The notes beneath the pieces were generated by a model that had not been told where the DNA came from, made no database searches, and worked only from the letters and a program-made list of their open reading frames with translations. From assembly GCA_947650285.1 (NCBI GenBank), contig CANTFL010000090.1, positions 1-64,000 on the forward strand: a stretch of DNA of 64,000 nt, written 5' to 3'. Positions 1 through 11,740 of the stretch are shown piece by piece; the first letter of the stretch is position 1, and every line of letters begins with the position of its first letter. The DNA comes from Hyaloperonospora brassicae. Taxonomy: Eukaryota; Oomycota; Peronosporomycetes; Peronosporales; Peronosporaceae. Made by a program: the position numbers and the translations under genes.

Positions 1-643
1 CCCTCAGCACACAAACACACACACTACTCACTGTTCGCTACTCACTCTCAAATCAGATACGTGGCACACGTAGCACGCTCGGCGAGCAGACGAGTTCGTG
101 TGTCGTGTTGAGCTTCATCAAAACTCATGGATTGATTCAGCGTATCGGATGCGTTCACTTCGCAACGGATGCTCTCACTGCGCATCCTTCCTTACTGTAG
201 TAGCAATCACATTACTGTTTGTGGGTTTGTGACCATTTAGATTGGGATCTCCGTCAAATAGATGAGAAGTATCGGTATCGATCAAGACGAACCAGCTGAA
301 GAATAGACTGTCTTTATGTATTAGCGACATCGAGACGTGGTTGTGCGAGATACGTAGCATCGCCGCATTCGTTTGGATTGCCTACACCACAGAGACACCG
401 ATGAGCCAGATACTGGTCAGCGGTACACACCTGCTCAGCTTGCAGCAAAGAATCAGACACCGGATGAGACCGACCGATCGACTACACGACTTATGGCACG
501 GATCGAACAATGAGGCGGCCGAAACCGATGCGAAGCGCTTTGGCGAATACGAAGATAAGCGACGGTCGTCGTCACTCTCTCGAGCAATAAAGCCGGTGTC
601 GGTGCGCCTAGATCCGATGTTGTGTGCGTGTGTGCGTCAACGT

Positions 644-715
644 TGCCCCCAGGCAGGATTGAACTACCGACCTTCCGCTTACTAAGCGGGTGCTCTACCA
701 CTGAGCTATAGGGGC
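644..715 (-). tRNA. tRNA-Thr(AGT), array copy 1
   Basis: The reverse complement folds as a complete cloverleaf. There is a 7-bp acceptor (GCCCCTA with TGGGGGC, one G-T pair), a D-arm GCTC/GAGC, an anticodon loop TTAGTAA giving AGT (Thr), a T-arm with loop TTCAATC, and discriminator A. The only stem defect is a C-A mismatch at pair 27-43. A-box-like and B-box-like internal promoters are present. CCA is not encoded, as expected for a nuclear eukaryotic gene. Confidence 0.93.
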
Positions 716-1393
716 TCCTCTCAACAACAACAACCAACCTGTTCTCACAACCCTCAGCACACAAACACACACACTACTCACTGTTCGCTACTCACTCTCA
801 AATCAGATACGTGGCACACGTAGCACGCTTGGCGAGCAGACGAGTTCGTGTGTCGTGTTGAGCTTCATCAAAACTCATGGATTGATTCAGCGTATCGGAT
901 GCGTTCACTTCGCAACGGATGCTCTCACTGCGCATCCTTCCTTACTGTAGTAGCAATCACATTACTGTTTGTGGGTTTGTGACCATTTAGATTGGGATCT
1001 CCGTCAAATAGATGAGAAGTATCGGTATCGATCAAGACGAACCAGCTGAAGAATAGACTGTCTTTATGTATTAGCGACATCGAGACGTGGTTGTGCGAGA
1101 TACGTAGCATCGCCGCATTCGTTTGGATTGCCTACACCACAGAGACACCGATGAGCCAGATACTGGTCAGCGGTACACACCTGCTCAGCTTGCAGCAAAG
1201 AATCAGACACCGGATGAGACCGACCGATCGACTACACGACTTATGGCACGGATCGAACAATGAGGCGGCCGAAACCGATGCGAAGCGCTTTGGCGAATAC
1301 GAAGATAAGCGACGGTCGTCGTCACTCTCTCGAGCAATAAAGCCGGTGTCGGTGCGACTAGATCCGATGTTGTGTGCGTGTGTGCGTCAACGT

Positions 1394-1465
1394 TGCCCCC
1401 AGGCAGGATTGAACTACCGACCTTCCGCTTACTAAGCGGGTGCTCTACCACTGAGCTATAGGGGC
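1394..1465 (-). tRNA. tRNA-Thr(AGT), array copy 2
   Basis: Identical in sequence to copy 1, 750 bases downstream in the tandem array. Anticodon AGT. Confidence 0.93.
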
Positions 1466-2143
1466 TCCTCTCAACAACAACAACCAACCTGTTCTCACAA
1501 CCCTCAGCACACAAACACACACACTACTCACTGTTCGCTACTCACTCTCAAATCAGATACGTGGCACACGTAGCACGCTTGGCGAGCAGACGAGTTCGTG
1601 TGTCGTGTTGAGCTTCATCAAAACTCATGGATTGATTCAGCGTATCGGATGCGTTCACTTCGCAACGGATGCTCTCACTGCGCATCCTTCCTTACTGTAG
1701 TAGCAATCACATTACTGTTTGTGGGTTTGTGACCATTTAGATTGAGATCTCCGTCAAATAGATGAGAAGTATCGGTATCGATCAAGACGAACCAGCTGAA
1801 GAATAGACTGTCTTTATGTATTAGCGACATCGAGACGTGGTTGTGCGAGATACGTAGCATCGCCGCATTCGTTTGGATTGCCTACACCACAGAGACACCG
1901 ATGAGCCAGATACTGGTCAGCGGTACACACCTGCTCAGCTTGCAGCAAAGAATCAGACACCGGATGAGACCGACCGATCGACTACACGACTTATGGCACG
2001 GATCGAACAATGAGGCGGCCGAAACCGATGCGAAGCGCTTTGGCGAATACGAAGATAAGCGACGGTCGTCGTCACTCTCTCGAGCAATAAAGCCGGTGTC
2101 GGTGCGCCTAGATCCGATGTTGTGTGCGTGTGTGCGTCAACGT

Positions 2144-2215
2144 TGCCCCCAGGCAGGATTGAACTACCGACCTTCCGCTTACTAAGCGGGTGCTCTACCA
2201 CTGAGCTATAGGGGC
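2144..2215 (-). tRNA. tRNA-Thr(AGT), array copy 3
   Basis: Identical in sequence to copy 1, again one 750-base period further. Anticodon AGT. Confidence 0.93.
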
Positions 2216-2893
2216 TCCTCTCAACAACAACAACCAACCTGTTCTCACAACCCTCAGCACACAAACACACACACTACTCACTGTTCGCTACTCACTCTCA
2301 AATCAGATACGTGGCACACGTAGCACGCTTGGCGAGCAGACGAGTTCGTGTGTCGTGTTGAGCTTCATCAAAACTCATGGATTGATTCAGCGTATCGGAT
2401 GCGTTCACTTCGCAACGGATGCTCTCACTGCGCATCCTTCCTTACTGTAGTAGCAATCACATTACTGTTTGTGGGTTTGTGACCATTTAGATTGGGATCT
2501 CCGTCAAATAGATGAGAAGTATCGGTATCGATCAAGACGAACCAGCTGAAGAATAGACTGTCTTTATGTATTAGCGACATCGAGACGTGGTTGTGCGAGA
2601 TACGTAGCATCGCCGCATTCGTTTGGATTGCCTACACCACAGAGACACCGATGAGCCAGATACTGGTCAGCGGTACACACCTGCTCAGCTTGCAGCAAAG
2701 AATCAGACACCGGATGAGACCGACCGATCGACTACACGACTTATGGCACGGATCGAACAATGAGGCGGCCGAAACCGATGCGAAGCGCTTTGGCGAATAC
2801 GAAGATAAGCGACGGTCGTCGTCACTCTCTCGAGCAATAAAGCCGGTGTCGGTGCGCCTAGATCCGATGTTGTGTGCGTGTGTGCGTCAACGT

Positions 2894-2967
2894 TGCCCCC
2901 AGGCAGGATTGAACTACCGACCTTCCGCTTACTAAGCGGGTGCTCTACCGGACTGAGCTATAGGGGC
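2894..2967 (-). tRNA. tRNA-Thr(AGT), array copy 4 with 2-nt longer D-loop
   Basis: Same tRNA, but two extra bases (GG on the plus strand, near 2950) lengthen the D-loop from AGTGGTA to AGTCCGGTA. The D-stem pairs GCTC/GAGC are unchanged and the GG of the loop is kept, so this copy may still fold and function. It is the only length variant in the array. Confidence 0.88.
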
Positions 2968-3645
2968 TCCTCTCAACAACAACAACCAACCTGTTCTCAC
3001 AACCCTCAGCACACAAACACACACACTACTCACTGTTCGCTACTCACTCTCAAATCAGATACGTGGCACACGTAGCACGCTCGGCGAGCAGACGAGTTCG
3101 TGTGTCGTGTTGAGCTTCATCAAAACTCATGGATTGATTCAGCGTATCGGATGCGTTCACTTCGCAACGGATGCTCTCACTGCGCATCCTTCCTTACTGT
3201 AGTAGCAATCACATTACTGTTTGTGGGTTTGTGACCATTTAGATTGAGATCTCCGTCAAATAGATGAGAAGTATCGGTATCGATCAAGACGAACCAGCTG
3301 AAGAATAGACTGTCTTTATGTATTAGCGACATCGAGACGTGGTTGTGCGAGATACGTAGCATCGCCGCATTCGTTTGGATTGCCTACACCACAGAGACAC
3401 CGATGAGCCAGATACTGGTCAGCGGTACACACCTGCTCAGCTTGCAGCAAAGAATCAGACACCGGATGAGACCGACCGATCGACTACACGACTTATGGCA
3501 CGGATCGAACAATGAGGCGGCCGAAACCGATGCGAAGCGCTTTGGCGAATACGAAGATAAGCGACGGTCGTCGTCACTCTCTCGAGCAATAAAGCCGGTG
3601 TCGGTGCGCCTAGATCCGATGTTGTGTGCGTGTGTGCGTCAACGT

Positions 3646-3717
3646 TGCCCCCAGGCAGGATTGAACTACCGACCTTCCGCTTACTAAGCGGGTGCTCTAC
3701 CACTGAGCTATAGGGGC
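3646..3717 (-). tRNA. tRNA-Thr(AGT), array copy 5
   Basis: Identical to copy 1. The period to copy 4 is 752 because of the 2-nt insertion there. Confidence 0.93.
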
Positions 3718-4395
3718 TCCTCTCAACAACAACAACCAACCTGTTCTCACAACCCTCAGCACACAAACACACACACTACTCACTGTTCGCTACTCACTCT
3801 CAAATCAGATACGTGGCACACGTAGCACGCTTGGCGAGCAGACGAGTTCGTGTGTCGTGTTGAGCTTCATCAAAACTCATGGATTGATTCAGCGTATCGG
3901 ATGCGTTCACTTCGCAACGGATGCTCTCACTGCGCATCCTTCCTTACTGTAGTAGCAATCACATTACTGTTTGTGGGTTTGTGACCATTTAGATTGGGAT
4001 CTCCGTCAAATAGATGAGAAGTATCGGTATCGATCAAGACGAACCAGCTGAAGAATAGACTGTCTTTATGTATTAGCGACATCGAGACGTGGTTGTGCGA
4101 GATACGTAGCATCGCCGCATTCGTTTGGATTGCCTACACCACAGAGACACCGATGAGCCAGATACTGGTCAGCGGTACACACCTGCTCAGCTTGCAGCAA
4201 AGAATCAGACACCGGATGAGACCGACCGATCGACTACACGACTTATGGCACGGATCGAACAATGAGGCGGCCGAAACCGATGCGAAGCGCTTTGGCGAAT
4301 ACGAAGATAAGCGACGGTCGTCGTCACTCTCTCGAGCAATAAAGCCGGTGTCGGTGCGCCTAGATCCGATGTTGTGTGCGTGTGTGCGTCAACGT

Positions 4396-4467
4396 TGCCC
4401 CCAGGCAGGATTGAACTACCGACCTTCCGCTTACTAAGCGGGTGCTCTACCACTGAGCTATAGGGGC
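4396..4467 (-). tRNA. tRNA-Thr(AGT), array copy 6
   Basis: Identical to copy 1, one 750-base period after copy 5. Confidence 0.93.
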
Positions 4468-5145
4468 TCCTCTCAACAACAACAACCAACCTGTTCTCAC
4501 AACCCTCAGCACACAAACACACACACTACTCACTGTTCGCTACTCACTCTCAAATCAGATACGTGGCACACGTAGCACGCTTGGCGAGCAGACGAGTTCG
4601 TGTGTCGTGTTGAGCTTCATCAAAACTCATGGATTGATTCAGCGTATCGGATGCGTTCACTTCGCAACGGATGCTCTCACTGCGCATCCTTCCTTACTGT
4701 AGTAGCAATCACATTACTGTTTGTGGGTTTGTGACCATTTAGATTGGGATCTCCGTCAAATAGATGAGAAGTATCGGTATCGATCAAGACGAACCAGCTG
4801 AAGAATAGACTGTCTTTATGTATTAGCGACATCGAGACGTGGTTGTGCGAGATACGTAGCATCGCCGCATTCGTTTGGATTGCCTACACCACAGAGACAC
4901 CGATGAGCCAGATACTGGTCAGCGGTACACACCTGCTCAGCTTGCAGCAAAGAATCAGACACCGGATGAGACCGACCGATCGACTACACGACTTATGGCA
5001 CGGATCGAACAATGAGGCGGCCGAAACCGATGCGAAGCGCTTTGGCGAATACGAAGATAAGCGACGGTCGTCGTCACTCTCTCGAGCAATAAAGCCGGTG
5101 TCGGTGCGCCTAGATCCGATGTTGTGTGCGTGTGTGCGTCAACGT

Positions 5146-5217
5146 TGCCCCCAGGCAGGATTGAACTACCGACCTTCCGCTTACTAAGCGGGTGCTCTAC
5201 CACTGAGCTATAGGGGC
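5146..5217 (-). tRNA. tRNA-Thr(AGT), array copy 7
   Basis: Identical to copy 1. It is the last complete tRNA before the array breaks off at 5405. Confidence 0.93.
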
Positions 5218-5434
5218 TCCTCTCAACAACAACAACCAACCTGTTCTCACAACCCTCAGCACACAAACACACACACTACTCACTGTTCGCTACTCACTCT
5301 CAAATCAGATACGTGGCACACGTAGCACGCTTGGCGAGCAGACGAGTTCGTGTGTCGTGTTGAGCTTCATCAAAACTCATGGATTGATTCAGCGTATCGG
5401 ATGCGGTTCGTGGCTCGGCGGACGCTGACGACGT

Positions 5435-5566
5435 CTACCGGTTCACGACGTGCCAGACCGACTTCGTCAGGAACACGCCACGCATGTAGCGGCTCCATGT
5501 CGCGAAGTTGTCGCCGTTGAACTTGTCGATGACGACCTTGGTCGAGGCATCGTTGGCAGATAACAT
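5435..5566 (-). pseudogene. Copia Gag N-terminal fragment
   Basis: Reading from an ATG at 5566 on the minus strand gives about 43 codons starting MLSANDAS, with a FNGDNFATW stretch and then a stop at 5435-5437. This wording matches the N-terminus of oomycete Copia Gag proteins as I know them. The rest of Gag does not follow; sequence runs directly to the edge of the tRNA array. Upstream on the same strand (5567-5875) is AT-richer sequence that could be the element's leader or LTR, but no LTR pair could be verified. It lies downstream of the larger Copia piece, so the parts are out of order. Confidence 0.6.
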
Positions 5567-5877
5567 CGTGTTTGGGCTCCTATCCTGATGGAAGGTATGG
5601 ATTATGAATGACGAGAGGCTTGAAGGAGACGGAGGGAGGTAACACCGAAGACCGGAGTGAAGACACTCGTGGGTTGAAAGGAGATGTAAAAGTGCTTGAT
5701 CTATAAGTCCTAACTCTGCCTAACCTAGACTGCATCCAATTACATGGTGCATCGAATCAACCTGATTTACACGCGTCCAATCATCCTACGCGTCTAATCA
5801 ACTCTGAGGTAATTACCGACGTAAAACCTATCCCGTACCAACTACGCTTGAAGCTCGGATTGTACCAATGACCTTCA

Positions 5878-7513
5878 ATAGAGACTTATCACCACTTGTC
5901 CGGCGTCAATGTCGACCACACGATACTCATTAGACACTTCTTCATAACACATGAAACTTCCAATGCGCGCCTTCGGGTCCCACTTGAGACGCTTCTCCTT
6001 CGGTGTCAAAATGTACGCTTGTCATCCGAAGACCTGCATGTGTTTAACGCTTGGCTTCGACTTGCACACGATCTCGAACGGTGTGACTTTTGTGGTATCT
6101 CGGGTTATGGCAGACGATGTTTGACGTAGACGGCCGTCATTGCTGCTTCAGCCCAGAAACACTTGTCCAACTTGGTATGATGTAGCAAACGGAGACCGAT
6201 CGTGATGATAGTCCGTAAGGCACGTTTCTCAGTGCCGTTTGTATGGTGTGCGTGCACCGTCGTTTGCTACTCAATGGCTTCTTCTTCGTAAAACGTCTTG
6301 AGCGAGTTGGATGCGAACTCTCGCGCTCCATCATTGCGAACGAACTTGAACTTCTTGCCAAATGGAGTCTGGATCTTGACGATGTAGTTCTTGATGCAGT
6401 CTTCCGTCTCCGACCTGATCCGCAAATAGAAACCGTTCATGCAGCCACTGGCTTCGTCCACGATCAACAGCATATATCTGCTGCCGCCGATCGAGACATC
6501 TTTCAAAGGGCCGCAGATATCGGAGTGGCGAAGCTCAAACGTGTCGTAAAAGCGTTTGTCACGGCTGCTTGGAAACGGTTTTTGGACCATCTTCCCTTGT
6601 TGGCATCCACGACAAACGCTTGATCCACTCGACTTCGATGGCACCTTTGTATCTTTGATCATTTCAGTGTCCACCATCTTGCGAAGAACATCAAGTGGTG
6701 CATGACCCGTCTGCGCGTGAAGATCGATGACTTGGTCACTCGTTGCCGCAAGCGCCGATCGATGTGACATCCGAAGCCAGTAAAGTCCATCGACGAGATA
6801 AGCGGTGGCCACCACTTGAGTCGAGTTCTTGTGCGTCATGGTTATCATAGAGCCTTCGAACACGACTTAATATTTACCGCTCTCGTTGATCTGCAGTACC
6901 GATAACAGGTTCTTGCCCATGTTTGGCACGAACTGCACGTCTTTGATCTCTATCTCGCGCTCGTTTCTAGTTGGCAGGGCCACTATCTCCACGATGGTTC
7001 CAACGCCCTTGATAGCAGCTTTGCTTCCGTCAGCCACCGACAGTTCGACTTCATCCCGCTCGTTGAGACTTGCAAACTTGGTCTGGTCGTTTCCGATGTG
7101 GTGCGTCGCACCACTGTCGACTGCCCACATCCCTGGCAAATTCTTACCGGTCGTAAGTCCACACTCGAGCGAGACTGCACACGCCACTCGGTCAAAGTCG
7201 TCACGGTAGTTGTTGTTGTCCCTTTGCTGGACATTGTTGGCTCCGCGTCCACGATTGTTGCCGCCGCGTCGAGCGCGTTGGTTCTGATCTTTCTGCTTGG
7301 TCCAGCACCGCTCCGCCGTGTGCCTCAATTTTCCGCAGTGCGTACATTGACGAGGTTCACACTCGGCACTGAACGCCTTCGTAGCGTCTTCAGTCTTCAC
7401 CGATGCCGTCTTGTTTCCTTGACGCTTGATGTGTTCATTTGTCAGCACTCTCACGACGTCGCGCGATCGCATTTCCGCCCTGATCATCTTCAAGTTCAGC
7501 ACGACATTCTCGT
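5878..7513 (-). mobile_element. Ty1/Copia retrotransposon remnant (Gag C-term, protease, integrase)
   Basis: Minus-strand frames give Copia domains in the right order. From 7513: the end of Gag with ENVVLNLKM, a CCHC zinc knuckle [15 protein letters not shown] near 7310, then the aspartic protease motif [12 protein letters not shown] near 7110. A stop lies at 6867. A second frame (6863-6267) holds the Gag-pre-integrase segment with paired Cys (CRGC) and the integrase core with conserved Asp in LRHSDICGPL and FVRNDGAREF. Integrase C-terminal wording continues to about 5878 through frameshifts (FWAEAAMTAVYVK, then a segment ending VVIS). Reverse transcriptase and RNase H are missing. The element is therefore dead and deleted internally. 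Confidence 0.85.
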
Positions 7514-8317
7514 CGCTTTAAAGTGCACAAAATGGGCGTGTGGGTGGCGGCAATTGAGACAAGGCATTCGTTTTATTTAAATGGGACGATGAAGTCGACG
7601 AGACCAAAAGATGTGATGAGTTGAACCGTGTAAGTAGGTTTTGTTCGTGTTAGAGATAAGAGAGTGGTGATGTATATTGATTAGGGGTATATATGGACGG
7701 CTCGGCAGACAGATTCATGCTGTCAGCTGTCGTTCCGCTGTATATTTCGTTGGGCCGAACGGCATTTGAGTATGTTTCGCTGCTTGATAAAGCACAAGCA
7801 TGACGCGATGCTATGACTACTTGATTACATTCGCATTAACGCTCTCTTCGGCGTTCTGCCGCAAGGAGGCGTCGCCACAATGTCTCCACCGCTATCCTGT
7901 ATGGCTTCGAGCTCACTGGAAACACTGTCACATCTACGAGGTGACTGACATCAGTATGCGACTTCGATGGGCTGACAAAGTTGCCATGCAGACGCTCGAA
8001 GCACTGCCGCTGGTGTTTGTGAAGACGTACATGTTTCTAGGCTTTGTGCTTACTGGCATGGCAGCATCGTCTGCGTTTTAACTCATCGGCCTTACTAACG
8101 TAATGGGCCGGTAATCCATTGCCTATTGGCTGTCAGTGTATGCTCGAAGGAGGACGCGAGACCGACGGACGGGGGAGGTGTCAGTCTTTGAGCTGTCATC
8201 GATGCCGACGACTGTGGTGCGGTTATCTTGTCGTAATGTGCCAATATCAGGCAATTTCGATCTGGTAATTTAAATGGGTGACTGCACTGTTGGTGTATTT
8301 GTTGATGGTTTTGTAGG

Positions 8318-8340
<23 letters not shown>
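7514..8340. other. Spacer with no recognisable gene
   Basis: This stretch joins the Copia remnant to the microsatellite. A plus-strand open frame at 7800-8081 (93 codons) was examined and resembles nothing I know. The part 7650-7790 is AT-rich with a TATATAT run and could be LTR-derived, but I see no matching partner. Confidence 0.4.
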
Positions 8341-8745
<405 letters not shown>

Positions 8746-8915
8746 GCTTGAAAGTGGAATGGATACAAGGGCCTTGGTATGACGTTCAATTGCCATGCTA
8801 TGTCGTTTGCAAGTGACCCCTTATCGAGCACGTGCGCGCAAAGTTTCTCACTTAACTTGCGATAGCTGCTTGTAATGCGGGGACTGCTAGCGTGTGGCGT
8901 GCGCGAACATTATCT

Positions 8916-9412
8916 TGAGAACGCTATGTTGGGCGTCCACATCCTGGCACGCGACAGAAGAAGATTGCCATTCCGTTTCGTGCTGCGTATGTCTCGCCAG
9001 AGCGGTCGGAGTTCAGCGATCCTGATGTTTGTATCGTGTTCACTCTGCTCGTATATCACTACGCTAATTCGACGAAGGAGGAGGTCCTATGTGCTTTGCA
9101 GATGCTGTGGAGCTTGGACACCTCGAAACAGGAACATCGATACGATGGATGGTTTGCTAGTGTCGAGCAAGGCTTGAATGGCAATGACCGAATGGCTCTG
9201 TGCAATGTGCGGCATATCAGTCTTACCGACAGTCGACATTTCGAGACGTTGCGTCGAATCTGCTACTACTGTACTGCATGGAGGCGATAAATGTTCACCT
9301 GAACACCTTTTTTGCGAGGGCAGTATACATACGAGAGGCCACGGAACTATACGGTGATATCAGTAGTCTGAGCATGTCACTCCTTTGCACGATCAAAGTA
9401 GGGCACGTGTAA
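8916..9412 (+). pseudogene. Fragment of a DUF3638/DUF3645-family protein (upstream piece)
   Basis: One plus-strand frame reads IPFRAAYVSPERSEFSDP, then DVCIVFTLLVYHYANSTKEE, later WFASVEQ and HISLTDSRHFETL. A frameshift near 9250 leads to LLYCMEAINVHLNTFF. This order matches the segment of very large DUF3638/DUF3645 proteins that runs from a conserved RSEF.HPDV block to a WLN..VFP block. There is no start, the frame shifts at least once, and both flanks are lost, so it is a relic. The family's function is not known to me. A second piece of the same family lies at 11741-12360. Confidence 0.7.
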
Positions 9413-9442
9413 CGTCGTTGTACTCGAGATTAAGTTCGTGGA

Positions 9443-9477
9443 GACGTGTGGGGGATCCACCAGCTTCCCCACACGTC
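9443..9477. repeat. Perfect 11-bp inverted repeat (hairpin)
   Basis: GACGTGTGGGG at 9443-9453 is the exact reverse complement of CCCCACACGTC at 9467-9477, with a 13-nt loop. It lies between the DUF3638 fragment and the EF-G fragment, where one sequence block ends and another begins. Confidence 0.8.
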
Positions 9478-9599
9478 CTATACTCTCAACCTCTCTGACG
9501 GCTTCGCAGCATAAGGAAAGCTGAGGGATGTACGATGCTCGGACGTTGACCGACTCTGACTACGCAAAAATAGCGTGCCAAGAATAAGCAGTAGATCGG

Positions 9600-10472
9600 C
9601 AACTTCTCCAAGGCACTCAACCGTTTTCAGAAAGAAGACCCGACGTTCCGCGCTTTTGTTGATGATGACAGCAAGGAGACAGTCAGAAGCGGTATGGGCG
9701 AGCTTCATCTGCAGATCTACGTGGAGCGTATGAAGCGTGCATACAGCGTGGACGTGGAGACTGGCTTGCCGCAAGTGAACTACCGCGAGACGATTCGCCA
9801 GCGCAGCGAGTTCAACTATCTTCATCAGAAGCAAACTGGCGGGCGGTTCGGGTCAATTCGCGCGTGTGGTAGGATACATTGAGCCACTTACGGACGAAGA
9901 GGTCGAAGAGCTTAGTAACGAGGGAAATAGCTCGGGCGTCGTCTTCGAAAACGCAATTATTGGCACGCGATTTCACCCGAGTACATCGCAGCTTGCTCGA
10001 AGGGCGTCAACGACGCAATCCAGAAAGGGTGGCTCATTGGTCACCCGGTGCAGCGCATGCGTGTGGTGGCCAATGACGGTCAGTCACACTCGGTAGATTC
10101 CAGCGAGCTTGCTTTCCGCACAGCTATGGTGCTAGCTATTCGCCAAGCGTTTATGAAGGCCAACCGTGGATCGTCGAGCCCGTCATGGCGTTGGAGGTGG
10201 AAGTGCCCAACGAGTTCCAAGGTACGGCCATTGCCGAGGTGAACCGTCGTCGCGGTCTCATTAACAGCAGCGATGCCGATGACATGCACGCGGTCATTAA
10301 GTGCGACGTACCACTGCAAAACATGTTTGGTTTCTCGACGGATTTGCGGTCATCCACTCGGGGCAAGGGCGAGCTCACGATGGAGTACAAGACACATGGC
10401 ATTGTCATGCGTGACATGCAGGAGAAGCTGATGAGCGAGCACGAAAAGGCGCAAGCGGCTAAGAACAAGTAG
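9600..10472 (+). pseudogene. Mitochondrial elongation factor G, truncated and frameshifted
   Basis: Three successive frames together spell domains III-V of mitochondrial EF-G (GFM1 type). They include a [21 protein letters not shown] block, then [16 protein letters not shown] near 9690-9740, [18 protein letters not shown] near 9860, KGWLIGHPVQRMRVV near 10030, and EVEVPNEFQGTAIAEVNRRR near 10195, ending at TAG 10470-10472. Frameshifts fall near 9850, 9970 and 10170. The N-terminal GTPase domain is absent. EF-G normally drives translocation on the mitochondrial ribosome; this copy cannot. The C-terminal third is still open, so the decay is fairly recent or partial. Confidence 0.9.
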
Positions 10473-11740
10473 ATATCCGGGTGCTTGGATTTTGCTCGCT
10501 ACGACATGTGCATAGGCGAACTCTGCAACGGTTGGCGATAGACAATGTTGTAGGATACCAGATAGAAGAGACCCGGTATTCAGCAACATGACAAACGAAG
10601 CTGATTCATGGATCTAGAATTTCCACAAGCACCATGTGTACGAACGATGGAGGTGCACCTAGTGAAAGGCGAGTAGTATGTTCATCGTTTCGGCCTGATA
10701 AAGAAAGACGTGGATTGCTGTAAGTCTTCACTATACCGACAGCTTTGTCGATAAAAGATCGACAAAGTCGCCCGGCAGTCATTCGATCTGGCGTCCATTT
10801 TGACTCGTTCCAAAATGACGCTGAGACGCGAGAAGGCCTCGATCTTGAAGATAAGCTGATAGAATGAAGGAGAGCAAAAGAATGAGATGGAATTCATTCA
10901 GCAAGAGCTGGAAAGCTCTTCCAACCTCTGGGTATAGTTTGGATGCCTACATCGTGTGAGATTGCGAATGTTAGGTAGTTGAGATGTTGAGTACGTACGT
11001 ATTCAATGGAGCGTGTACGTAAAGGGAAGAAGTGGGCGTCGTAAGTGAATGTGACATGATGAGAGATATAACATCCCAATGCAGTACCTGCCAGAAGCTA
11101 GACGTTCACATGGTGCGGTAGAAGGAGACGCGACAGCAGCAAAGTTATTATACGGTAGTGTCAGTTTGTCAATTGCGGAGTCAAGAAGAGATGGAGTCCT
11201 TTTGAGGGCTTCAGAGACCATAAGAAGTAAATGTGAAGAATGCATTGATCTGCAAGCGTCGTTACTAATAACGTATATAACACATATCGCGAGTGATGAC
11301 AAGACCACGACGCACTGCTTGATCAAGGACAGATGCACGGAGGTAGTCAAAAGAGGGAGTACGAGCTATCACCGAGCACAGGAAGTAGTGCACACATCGC
11401 GACTTGAGACCGACAGCAACATCCCGGCGATGTTGTTTATGGCACTTTGAGTCTACTAGCTCATTTAGCAACAATCCTTGTACGACGCTCGTTCCCGACA
11501 AAGATAGCAAGCACTCTCGCCATCGGATGCTGAAGAGCAAGGCGCGATGATACGATTGCCATTGTTTTCCACGACACGGTCGGAACAAATGCAAAGCAAT
11601 AAGCTCAAGACAGCTCTCAACACCACAATTGATTTGAGGAATCGAAAGCGGGTAGAACACCGACAGGATGATCTTCCTGTACCCCATGTTCATTTCCGTA
11701 TTATGAGACGGGATTGTTGACCGCCGCGCTCGAAAACCGC
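10473..11740. other. Spacer, no gene recognised
   Basis: A plus-strand open frame of 123 codons at 11079-11450 was examined and not recognised. It may be part of the decayed DUF3638/DUF3645 gene whose later piece follows, but I cannot show it. No repeats or RNA genes seen. Confidence 0.4.

Larger units (their letters stand above)
1..5405. repeat. Tandem array of ~750-bp units, each carrying one tRNA-Thr gene
   Basis: The same ~750-nt sequence recurs head to tail seven times, with an eighth partial unit that ends abruptly at 5405 where unrelated sequence begins. The left end is cut by the window, so the array is longer than seen. Units are almost identical: the differences noticed are C/T at 110 and equivalents, G/A at 1745 and 3246 equivalents, C/A at 1357, and a 2-nt insertion in unit 4. 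That near identity implies recent amplification or ongoing homogenisation. Open frames of 61, 105 and 114 codons recur on both strands of every unit, but the 105- and 114-codon frames overlap the tRNA and none resembles a protein I know, so I do not call them genes. Confidence 0.97.

Noticed and set aside
175..5272. Recurring 61-, 105- and 114-codon open frames in every array unit
   Set aside because: They recur only because the DNA repeats. The 105- and 114-codon frames overlap the tRNA gene; none resembles a protein or keeps a codon pattern.
7800..8081. 93-codon plus-strand frame as a gene
   Set aside because: No family resemblance, no supporting context, and it is flanked by decayed sequence.
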